From: Clostridia bacterium
GTDB taxonomy: Bacteria; Bacillota; Clostridia; DUPQ01
Length of the DNA stretch: 6,322 nucleotides
Direction: 5' to 3'
NCBI GenBank assembly: GCA_028690885.1
Contig: JAQVAJ010000098.1
Span: 1-6,322, forward strand
The position numbers and the translations under genes were made by a program. A model generated the notes under the pieces. The model was not told where the DNA came from. It ran no database searches and saw only the letters and a program-made list of their open reading frames with translations. Position 1 is the stretch's first letter. Every line of letters begins with the position of its first letter. Shown piece by piece: positions 1-6,322 of the stretch.

Positions 1-1977
1 CCTTTAGGTGCATACAAAAGGGTACGGATTGACTGGAAAGTCAAAATTACTGCTAAATGCAATGATACTCCTATGGAGGCAGTATCATGGGAAAGAATTG
101 AAGGATATATTCCATCATTAAGATATAAGATGCAAGCTGAAGATACGGAAGTAGTTATCGATTGTATTGCAACATCTTTGGGTGATGTTCTTAATATTTC
201 AATAATCAATAATTCTAATGAATATAAGAATATTAGCCTGGATGCTTGTGTTTTAGACAACACAGTAAATACTAAATGGGTTGATTTTGACTGCGAATTT
301 AGTGTAGTAAACCCAATATTTAATGATGCATCAGACAGAATAGTCATTATGGACGCAAACATCACAAATAACATACCTAGAAGAAGAGAAGCGGTCTCTT
401 TCACTTACTCCCTAAAACCTAAAGAATCATCTAAAAGCAAGCTGATTCGTCCTAACAAGAAATACAATGAGGATATAAAAGAACTAATAAATACTGATTG
501 GGACTTCTTATGTAAAGAAGGCTTAAACACATGGAAAGAAATAGTAAAAAAAGCACCAGTTTTCAGTCTTCCGGACTCAATAGTAGAAAATGCATATAAG
601 GCATGCTTATGTGATATATTCGTAATGAGAGAAGAACAGGCAGATGGCAGAATTGCAGGACTTGCTGGAACTGAAATGTATAGAAGCGCTAATACCGGCG
701 AACCCTGTTTTCAATCTCTGGCTTTAGGAAAGTATGGTTTTTTTGAGCAGGCAAAAGAAAATATAGAGTTTGTCGCACAGTTTCAGATTGAAAACGGCTC
801 ATGGGAAGACGATAAGCAATGGGGTAAATATATGTGGGCTACCTCAGGATGGAAAAGCCACAGCATAAAACAATATTATCTAAGAACCAGAGACAAAAAA
901 TTTCTGGAAGAAAACTTTGAAAGAATGCTTCGTTCTGCAAAATGGTCCAAAGAACAAAGAGATAAGATAAAGCAGAAGAAAAATCCTGAAGACCCTGAGT
1001 GGGGACTTATGCCAAGAGGCATGGGAGACTGCGGATTAAAGGATAATGATGATCTTTTCGGTGTGTTTTACCCTCATAACTTCCTTCACTGTATGGGTAT
1101 TGAAATAGCAGCATGGTCTGCTAAAGAATTAGGCAGAGATGATGAGTATGCTAGGCTTAATTCTGATTATCTAGATTACAAGGAATGCATTATTAAATCT
1201 TTAGATAAAGCTCATATAAGAGAAGATGATAAAAGCATATGGATAGGCAGTTCTCCAAACAATAAGTCTGGTAGCAGATGGGGTGTAGCTGATGTCGTTT
1301 ATCCTTCAAATATCCTTCCTGTAAATCACCCATTAGCTGTTGGAACAATGAAAAAGCTTCAGAGTAATATAAGTCAAGGAGGTCTGCCTAAGAATCTAGG
1401 CTGGATACCTGATGGCTTATGGGTAGCAATTTCTCTTGATGCTATGGCATATGTTAACATTTTAGCAGGTAACGCTGATTTATCAGCAAACTATCTAATT
1501 GCTGCTATAAACCATGGAACCCCTTTATACACATGGTGTGAGGAAAGAACTGAGGAAAAAGGAGCTATAAAAATTACAGGTGACCTGCAACATGCATGGA
1601 CTCCTATATGTATTACGCAATTTGTAAGAGACATGCTCATATCCGATCATCTTTTTAATGACGATATTCTACATATAACACCTGCAGTTCCGAGATATTT
1701 CTATAAAGATGGTAATACTATAGAAGTAAAAGATGCTCCCACATATTGGGGCAATATATCTTTTACAATTAAAAGAAACAATAATACAATAACATTCATT
1801 GCTGATTTGAAATCCTTTGAAAAAGCAAAAAATCTTCAACTTGACATACGGATTCCTGATAGTAATAAAAATATTATTTTGAAAAACTGTAAAGGTGCCA
1901 AGTGCTCCGTATCTTCTCAAACAGCGATATTAAAAACAATTGAAGATACCATTGAAGCAGTGTTTATCATTGAATAG
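1..1977 (+). CDS. Glycosidase-like protein of the six-hairpin (alpha/alpha)6 type, 5'-truncated by the window edge
   Basis: The reading frame is open from base 1 and ends at TAG 1975-1977, giving 658 visible codons. The first in-frame ATG (73) has no ribosome site before it, and the 24 codons upstream of it read like ordinary protein, so the true start lies outside the window. Numbering from that ATG, residues 1-120 are beta-rich and sandwich-like. About 160-530 is helical with aromatic/acidic clusters typical of six-hairpin glycosidases: TGEPCFQSLALGKYG (208-222), GLMPRGMGDCGL (311-322), a CEERTEE acidic patch (489-495) and GDLQHAWTPI (503-512). About 530-634 is a beta-rich tail that includes LHITPAVP. 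In this superfamily such domains are often inverting hydrolases with Asp/Glu catalysts; Asp319, Glu490 or Glu491, and Asp504 are only candidates. I cannot assign a GH family or substrate. Whether it is secreted is unknown because the N-terminus is missing. It converges on the glycyl-radical genes, so it is not in their operon, though it could serve the same substrate. Confidence 0.7.
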   Translation, partial: PLGAYKRVRIDWKVKITAKCNDTPMEAVSWERIEGYIPSLRYKMQAEDTEVVIDCIATSLGDVLNISIINNSNEYKNISLDACVLDNTVNTKWVDFDCEFSVVNPIFNDASDRIVIMDANITNNIPRRREAVSFTYSLKPKESSKSKLIRPNKKYNEDIKELINTDWDFLCKEGLNTWKEIVKKAPVFSLPDSIVENAYKACLCDIFVMREEQADGRIAGLAGTEMYRSANTGEPCFQSLALGKYGFFEQAKENIEFVAQFQIENGSWEDDKQWGKYMWATSGWKSHSIKQYYLRTRDKKFLEENFERMLRSAKWSKEQRDKIKQKKNPEDPEWGLMPRGMGDCGLKDNDDLFGVFYPHNFLHCMGIEIAAWSAKELGRDDEYARLNSDYLDYKECIIKSLDKAHIREDDKSIWIGSSPNNKSGSRWGVADVVYPSNILPVNHPLAVGTMKKLQSNISQGGLPKNLGWIPDGLWVAISLDAMAYVNILAGNADLSANYLIAAINHGTPLYTWCEERTEEKGAIKITGDLQHAWTPICITQFVRDMLISDHLFNDDILHITPAVPRYFYKDGNTIEVKDAPTYWGNISFTIKRNNNTITFIADLKSFEKAKNLQLDIRIPDSNKNIILKNCKGAKCSVSSQTAILKTIEDTIEAVFIIE

Positions 1978-2014
1978 AGTTATTAAAATTAGCTCTTATT
2001 AAATAATACTATTA

Positions 2015-2926
2015 CTAATTTACAGCTATTGTATTTATACCGTATGATGAAAGAATTGATGCAAGATAAAGCATCTTTTCTTTTGTCGGAGCAACAAGAT
2101 CCTTAGCCATATACTCCATATCTATAGCTTCATATTTTGAGCTTGCCATATTATGAAAAGGCAAAAGTTCTACCTTGGATACTTTATCCAGTTTCCTTAC
2201 AAATTCACTTATAGCATGCATATCTTCATCTTTATCATTTACCATCGGAATAACAGGAACTCTGATAATTATGTCTTTTGCTATATCATTTAAATGAACA
2301 AGATTATTTAATATCTTTTTGTTATTCGCACCAGTTGCTTGCTTATGTATCTTTTCATCCATACTTTTAATATCATATAGAAAAAGGTCAGTATATGGGG
2401 CTATCTCAATAAATTTTTCAAATGCTACATTACCTGCAGTATCAACAGCTGTATGAATCCCCTTCTCTTTACATGCAACAAGCAAGGCTTTTAAAAAAAC
2501 AGGTTGCAACATAGGTTCCCCGCCTGAAAAGGTTACACCTCCGCTGTTATCTTGATAAAATAGTGCATCTTCCATAATTTCAGCCATTACATCAAATGCA
2601 CTCACTGTTTTTCCTGCAATCACTCTGGCTTTTGCATAACATACATCAACACATTTACCGCATTTTATGCATAAATCCCTTGAAAATAAATAAGAATTAC
2701 CATTTTTATGTATTGCATTCTGAGGACATACTGATATGCATTTGCCACAATGTATGCATTTATGCTTAAAAATTTGAATTTCCGGATGCAGATTGATTGA
2801 CTCTGGATTATGACACCAGAAACATCTCAAATTACAGCCTTTGAAAAAAACTGTAGTCCTAATGCCCGGGCCGTCATGCAAAGAAAATCTCTGTATGTCA
2901 AATATGCATCCAAATGTTTTATTCAT
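2015..2926 (-). CDS. Glycyl-radical enzyme activating enzyme (radical SAM, with two added 4Fe-4S clusters)
   Basis: This 303-residue protein is a radical-SAM activase that cleaves S-adenosylmethionine to abstract hydrogen from the glycine of a partner glycyl-radical enzyme. The N-terminus carries the family signature FSLHDGPGIRTTVFFKGC, and the SAM cluster motif CxxxCxxC is Cys31, Cys35 and Cys38. A ferredoxin-like insert follows with two Cx2Cx2Cx3C motifs, Cys57/60/63/67 and Cys86/89/92/96. The SAM-contacting GGEP motif is at 135-138. Pyruvate formate-lyase activase (PflA) lacks the ferredoxin insert, whereas activases of glycerol dehydratase, choline lyase, benzylsuccinate synthase and arylacetate decarboxylases have it. 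The partner is therefore probably not a true PFL. The ATG at 2926 overlaps the end of the upstream glycyl-radical gene by 8 bp and is served by an AGGA site inside that gene, so the two are co-transcribed and probably translationally coupled. Length and motifs look complete. Confidence 0.95.
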   Translation of the reverse strand: MNKTFGCIFDIQRFSLHDGPGIRTTVFFKGCNLRCFWCHNPESINLHPEIQIFKHKCIHCGKCISVCPQNAIHKNGNSYLFSRDLCIKCGKCVDVCYAKARVIAGKTVSAFDVMAEIMEDALFYQDNSGGVTFSGGEPMLQPVFLKALLVACKEKGIHTAVDTAGNVAFEKFIEIAPYTDLFLYDIKSMDEKIHKQATGANNKKILNNLVHLNDIAKDIIIRVPVIPMVNDKDEDMHAISEFVRKLDKVSKVELLPFHNMASSKYEAIDMEYMAKDLVAPTKEKMLYLASILSSYGINTIAVN

Positions 2927-5078
2927 TGATTATCCTGTCTACTACAAGCTTTCTGAAATCCTCAGATAATAGAGCAAAATATGCGCAAAAACCTGTAACT
3001 CTGACAATAAGATCTGGATATTTTGAAGGATTACTATGCGCATCTAAAATCTTTTCTTTATCAAGTATATTTATGTTCATCAATGTACCACCCATTTTAT
3101 TTAAATATACCGATATAAAATTCACCATGTTATCTATGCCATTTTCGCCTTTTATTGTAATTGGATTAATTTCCAATTGTATTGGTACAGTATTTCCATA
3201 TCCGCATTGCACAGATGCAACAGCTTTTGCCATAGCAGTCAACGCTCCGCTGTCTTTAAAACCAGGAAGAGGATTAGCACCGTGTGATATAGGACGATAC
3301 GCAAGCCGTCCATTAGCAGTCGCACCCACTGCTTTACCCATTGGAATTGTATTAGCCCATGAAAAAAGACCTGGTATCATATTGTGTCCATTTGGAGTTG
3401 GAGACTTCTTTACTATCTTAACAAATTCATTTACAATTTTTACTGCAAATCGATCTGCTGTTGTTCCTCCATATCCATAATGAGATGAATTTTTCATCAT
3501 AAGAAAAATTTCTTGATAACCTTCATAGTTATTTATTATGGCATCATGTATCTGTTGCCAGTTAAGCTGTGATTTATCTTCAATACGTTCTTTTAATGCA
3601 GCAAAACTATCTGCTACTACTGCTAAGCCTGCTCCATCAATGCAAAGATTGATATATTCCAACCCCCCATTAGAAGCATCCAAACCCTTCTCAATTGGAC
3701 CATGACATAATAAATCCATTAAAAGTTCAGGAAATACTTCATGCATATGCTCAATTTGAAAATCCATTCCCTGTGCAGTAACTGTTACTGCTCTTTCTAG
3801 ATGCTTAGTAAATAATTGCCACAATAATTTTACTGATGCTTTTTCCTTTTGTTCTTCCATCATCTGTTTGAAGGCAGCATCAAAAACAGCGACAAAATTT
3901 ATCTTTACTATATCATTAAGTGTATATTCTTTTCCTGGTATCGCACACCAATGACATCCGCATTTGACCCGACTTACGGCAAGTTCTTTTGAATATCCAT
4001 TTTTCATGAATCCTTCGACCATTGCCTTATCTGATATAAAATTAGGAGAACCAGTTCTATCTTCCAATAGATATTTAACAGCCTTGCGGAAAAACTCTTC
4101 ATCTATGTTTTCATGAACTCTTACACATACACTGGCAGGTATCTTCATTTTATGAACTGCTTCTAAAACAACATGAGAAAGTTCATTTGTGTTATCTTTC
4201 CCAAACTCATCACAACCGCCAATCTGGCAATAAGCATTATCTATTATGAGAAGATTGCAAATATAGAATATAGCCTGTTCTTTAGTTAAAATCCCCTTCT
4301 CCATATCATTGTCATAATATGGTTTAAGTATTCTGTCAATATCTCCAATTGCGCTAGCACCGCCATTGTACATATTGCCGCATACCAAATACCAAGCCAT
4401 CCATTGAACTGCTTCATGAAAAGTTTTAGCTGGTCTTTTTAATAGTTCCTCGTTCATTTCTGCAAGCATTAAAAGATTGTCAGCTTTATCGATATCTTTT
4501 ATATCTGCTGCAACTTGACGGGCTTTTTGGATATGCCTTTTAATGTATTCAAATATACCTTCTACACATTCATTCAAGCCTTTATAAAATTCTATTTTTG
4601 AAGAATCACCATCTTTTTCGTATTTTTTAATTTTTTGCTTAATACCTTTAAATCCAAGTTTCAATCCTAAAGAATAATCTGGTAAAAAATGATGCACCCC
4701 ACCTATACCATGTACAATATCATATAACTTCTGCTCTTTATGTAAATGTTCATAATTAATATCAGGATTCCATAAAGGCTTTTTATATTCTAGAAGCATA
4801 ACCATCCAGCTTCCAAGAAGACCAGCATTTTCGTCTATTGTCACAGGATGTTCATGTAAAAGTTTTTTATAATTCATACCGCATGCATATGGTCCAAAAA
4901 AACCACTGCTTTCATGATTTGGTACAGGAGTAAAAATAAAACTGTCAGGCGCAACAAGATTTCCGCGATCATCCATGTCCTGAGTTCTTCCGAATTTTGC
5001 ATACTTTTTTTCAGTCTGATTTTTTTTAGATGATAATAAAGCTTCAAGTCTGCCAGATAAAGTAAAACTGTTCCCCAT
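2919..5078 (-). CDS. Glycyl-radical enzyme (PFL-like superfamily) of unassigned reaction
   Basis: The protein has 719 residues from the ATG at 5078. A longer 728-residue reading from GTG 5105 is open but has no ribosome site. The PFL-type domain fills most of the chain. Family landmarks are HHFLPDYSLGLKLGF (130-144), the GATANGRLAYRP segment (585-596) and the C-terminal glycyl-radical loop RVTGFCAYF, with Gly696 (codon 2991-2993) 23 residues from the end. The active-site Cys is best placed at Cys375 (codon 3954-3956) in KCGCHWCAIPGKEYTLND, aligned with the GCVEP loop of known members. Cys373 and Cys378 flank it. The Glu two residues after Cys in dehydratases, choline lyase and arylacetate decarboxylases is Trp377 here, and the Cys-Cys pair of PFL is absent. 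Known PFL is about 760 residues and most others about 790-900, so this is short. No small subunit gene like that of hydroxyphenylacetate decarboxylase is adjacent. Class membership is certain; substrate and reaction are unknown. It is oxygen-sensitive and probably cytosolic. Confidence 0.93.
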   Translation of the reverse strand: MGNSFTLSGRLEALLSSKKNQTEKKYAKFGRTQDMDDRGNLVAPDSFIFTPVPNHESSGFFGPYACGMNYKKLLHEHPVTIDENAGLLGSWMVMLLEYKKPLWNPDINYEHLHKEQKLYDIVHGIGGVHHFLPDYSLGLKLGFKGIKQKIKKYEKDGDSSKIEFYKGLNECVEGIFEYIKRHIQKARQVAADIKDIDKADNLLMLAEMNEELLKRPAKTFHEAVQWMAWYLVCGNMYNGGASAIGDIDRILKPYYDNDMEKGILTKEQAIFYICNLLIIDNAYCQIGGCDEFGKDNTNELSHVVLEAVHKMKIPASVCVRVHENIDEEFFRKAVKYLLEDRTGSPNFISDKAMVEGFMKNGYSKELAVSRVKCGCHWCAIPGKEYTLNDIVKINFVAVFDAAFKQMMEEQKEKASVKLLWQLFTKHLERAVTVTAQGMDFQIEHMHEVFPELLMDLLCHGPIEKGLDASNGGLEYINLCIDGAGLAVVADSFAALKERIEDKSQLNWQQIHDAIINNYEGYQEIFLMMKNSSHYGYGGTTADRFAVKIVNEFVKIVKKSPTPNGHNMIPGLFSWANTIPMGKAVGATANGRLAYRPISHGANPLPGFKDSGALTAMAKAVASVQCGYGNTVPIQLEINPITIKGENGIDNMVNFISVYLNKMGGTLMNINILDKEKILDAHSNPSKYPDLIVRVTGFCAYFALLSEDFRKLVVDRIINE
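2933..2936 (-). promoter_or_regulatory. Ribosome binding site of the activase, inside the end of the glycyl-radical gene
   Basis: AGGA lies 6 nt before the activase ATG at 2926 and falls within the last codons of the upstream gene, whose stop TAA (2921-2919) lies past that ATG. Ribosomes finishing the enzyme would terminate next to the activase start, an arrangement typical of translational coupling. Confidence 0.55.
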
Positions 5079-5085
5079 TTTTCCA

Positions 5086-5091
5086 TCCTTC
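5086..5091 (-). promoter_or_regulatory. Ribosome binding site that fixes the glycyl-radical enzyme start
   Basis: GAAGGA lies 7 nt before the ATG at 5078, a near-ideal Shine-Dalgarno placement. The upstream in-frame GTG (5105) has only an AGG one base away and would sit about 5 nt from the predicted transcript start, so it is very unlikely to be used. The start at 5078 removes nine residues from the longest reading frame. Confidence 0.7.
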
Positions 5092-5116
5092 AAATATATT
5101 TTCACACCTAGAAGTA

Positions 5117-5144
5117 ATCATATCATTAAGCATAATATTGTCAA
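5117..5144 (-). promoter_or_regulatory. Sigma-A type promoter for the glycyl-radical enzyme and activase genes
   Basis: On the minus strand a perfect -35 TTGACA (5144-5139) is followed, after 16 bp, by -10 TATGAT (5122-5117), which matches TATAAT in five of six bases. A TG at the extended -10 position gives TGATATGAT. Transcription would begin near 5110, leaving a leader of about 32 nt to the ATG at 5078. It lies in the gap after the stop of the UroD-like gene, so the glycyl-radical pair can be transcribed independently of it. The call rests on consensus matching by eye. Confidence 0.65.
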
Positions 5145-5154
5145 TAATAACCAA

Positions 5155-6279
5155 CTAGTATACTGCTTTATTAACGCATTCATACCCATAATCCAAATAT
5201 GTCATAAGATTGTTTATATATTTTTGTGTAGGCTTTGGATATTCCATAAAACCAGCTGACGGACACAAAATAAATCGTCCGCTCTCTTTACCGCTTTGAA
5301 CGCATGAATGTATTGATTCTTTTAATTTCTCTTCTGATTCAAGTAGTATATCCTGTATTTCAATATTACCTTCCAGTCCTATCCGTCCTTTAAATGTCTT
5401 TGCTGTTTCATTTAAATCTACATCACCATTTTTAGGAGGCTCCAAAGGATTAAGTATATCCACTCCCATAAGTATATATCTTTCAATCAGTTTCCTGACC
5501 TTTCCATGGCAATGCACCCATACATAACTTCCTGCATTATGAACCATATCACAAATCGGTTTGTCATAATTGAAACAAAACTGTTCAAAATCATTCTCTG
5601 ACATTAAAGGCGGTGTCAGAAGTTCAGGTCCAACCCAGCAAAAGGGTACATTCACTTTGTTATCAATTGCTCTTTTAACCTGATTGTACTGTCTTTTTGC
5701 AAATGTATCCAGCACCTCCAGTACAAGATCCCTGCAGTCATAACTGAAATATGCAAGATTCTCTGATCCAGTCAAACGTTGCAAAGCATAACCTATGTGA
5801 TCTATCTCATACATTACTATACCCCTGTCATTTAAGTTCTGCTGTTTATATTCAATATTATCAGAATATGGAAAAGGTTCATATTTCATGGAAAGAATCT
5901 TTTTTAAATCCTCAGGCTCTTTTACAGGATATTCAATTGTATATCCTGGCTCGTCAAATTTCGAAATCATTTCAACATGTCGCAAATCACCCATAGGCGT
6001 ATGATATACAGTATGCCGTTGCACCCATGAATCGTTGTCAATTTCTACATATTCCCTTGTGATATCAGGTAACTGTCCGCAATACATATTAAAAGGAGAT
6101 CTTGCCTCAATAAATAAATCAGTAATTTCAGAAGCTTTTTTTGCAACAGATTCATACATCGGATTTAGAAGAAAATCACCTTTTTGGTATTTCCATGCAC
6201 CCCATAGTTTAATAGCAGGCCTGTCGACCTGCTTATTTTGAAATATCCTCATTATTCTTTCTTTTGATGTTAGTGACAT
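5155..6279 (-). CDS. Uroporphyrinogen decarboxylase-fold protein, MtaA/MtbA-like (putative methyltransferase)
   Basis: This complete 374-residue protein starts at ATG 6279, preceded by AGAGG with 8-nt spacing. It opens with the family's typical MSLTSKERIMRIFQNKQVDR. The C-terminal half follows the methylcobamide:coenzyme M methyltransferase pattern: FCWVGPELLTPPLMS (213-227), VWVHCHGK (253-260), GVDILNPLEPP (272-282), LEGNI (302-306) and FILCPSAG (336-343). The HemE signature RQAGRYLPEY is absent, so heme biosynthesis is unlikely. MtaA and MtbA bind zinc through His-x-Cys plus a later Cys. Here the positions read His256-Cys257-His258 and Cys339, so the second ligand appears to be His. Members of this broad family act on methylated amines, methanol or aromatic methyl ethers with a corrinoid protein, but many, like this one, have no known substrate. 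It lies 76 bp upstream of the glycyl-radical gene on the same strand, which suggests a shared pathway, and no corrinoid protein gene is in view. Confidence 0.85.
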   Translation of the reverse strand: MSLTSKERIMRIFQNKQVDRPAIKLWGAWKYQKGDFLLNPMYESVAKKASEITDLFIEARSPFNMYCGQLPDITREYVEIDNDSWVQRHTVYHTPMGDLRHVEMISKFDEPGYTIEYPVKEPEDLKKILSMKYEPFPYSDNIEYKQQNLNDRGIVMYEIDHIGYALQRLTGSENLAYFSYDCRDLVLEVLDTFAKRQYNQVKRAIDNKVNVPFCWVGPELLTPPLMSENDFEQFCFNYDKPICDMVHNAGSYVWVHCHGKVRKLIERYILMGVDILNPLEPPKNGDVDLNETAKTFKGRIGLEGNIEIQDILLESEEKLKESIHSCVQSGKESGRFILCPSAGFMEYPKPTQKYINNLMTYLDYGYECVNKAVY

Positions 6280-6322
6280 ATATACCGCCTCTGTTTCAGT
6301 TAATATGATTATGCCTTATTTT

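Noticed and set aside
1669..1920. Minus-strand 83-codon frame opposite the glycosidase-like C-terminus
   Set aside because: Antisense shadow of a clear coding region.
1970..2001. Possible bidirectional terminator in the convergent gap (AGAG/CTCT arms around an AT-rich loop)
   Set aside because: The stem has only about seven pairs with a bulge and little GC, and no clear T-run follows on either strand.
2914..3480. Plus-strand 188-codon open frame antisense to the 3' end of the glycyl-radical gene
   Set aside because: It lies opposite a certain coding gene, shows no recognisable protein motif and is a codon-structure shadow.
2919..5078. Annotation as pyruvate formate-lyase (formate C-acetyltransferase)
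   Set aside because: The PFL Cys-Cys pair is missing, and the partner activase has the two-cluster insert that PflA lacks.
4874..5086. Minus-strand 70-codon frame starting at ATG 5086 just before the glycyl-radical start
   Set aside because: It lies in another frame of the same gene, its ATG sits at the Shine-Dalgarno site, and its translation has no protein-like features.
5751..6241. Two plus-strand short frames (5751-5996 and 6035-6241) opposite the UroD-like gene
   Set aside because: Antisense shadows with no ribosome site or family signature.
5155..6279. Annotation as heme-pathway uroporphyrinogen decarboxylase (HemE)
   Set aside because: The N-terminal RQAGRYLPEY substrate-binding motif is absent, and the C-terminal half resembles the MtaA/MtbA group.
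6308..6313. CATAAT as a -10 element for the UroD-like gene on the minus strand
   Set aside because: Spacing to the start is plausible, but the -35 would fall outside the window and AT-rich sequence gives such hexamers by chance.

Overview
The window is AT-rich (about two-thirds A+T by eye) and densely coding. It has short intergenic gaps, Shine-Dalgarno sites close to consensus and one promoter close to the sigma-A consensus. Together with a glycyl-radical enzyme and its radical-SAM activase, which are oxygen-sensitive, this points to a strict or facultative anaerobe, most likely a clostridial Firmicute. The taxonomic call is an inference; no rRNA or other marker gene is present.

Layout: the left third (1-1977, plus strand) is the 3' part of a large glycosidase-like gene whose start lies before the window. 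It has a beta-rich N-terminal part, a helical (alpha/alpha)6-type middle and a beta-rich C-terminal tail. It converges, across a 37-bp gap, on a three-gene minus-strand group. In transcription order that group is a uroporphyrinogen-decarboxylase-fold / methylcobamide methyltransferase-like protein (6279-5155), a glycyl-radical enzyme (5078-2919) and its activating enzyme (2926-2015). The last two overlap by 8 bp. The glycyl-radical enzyme has its own strong promoter (TTGACA, 16 bp, extended -10 TGATATGAT) in the gap behind the UroD-like gene. This promoter, together with a GAAGGA ribosome site, places the real start at the ATG at 5078 and not at the upstream GTG at 5105.

How the genes may work together: the activase would install the glycyl radical on the Gly of an RVTGF loop. 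The catalytic Cys of the enzyme lies in an unusual Cys-Gly-Cys-His-Trp-Cys segment that lacks the Cys-x-Glu pair of the known dehydratases, of choline lyase and of the arylacetate decarboxylases. It also differs from the Cys-Cys pair of pyruvate formate-lyase. The reaction therefore cannot be named from sequence and may be undescribed. The UroD-like protein is not HemE and has an altered zinc site (His-Cys-His). The convergent glycosidase hints that the substrate could be released from a glycoside, but this is speculation. No transporter, regulator, corrinoid protein, microcompartment shell gene, RNA gene, mobile element or CRISPR array was seen.
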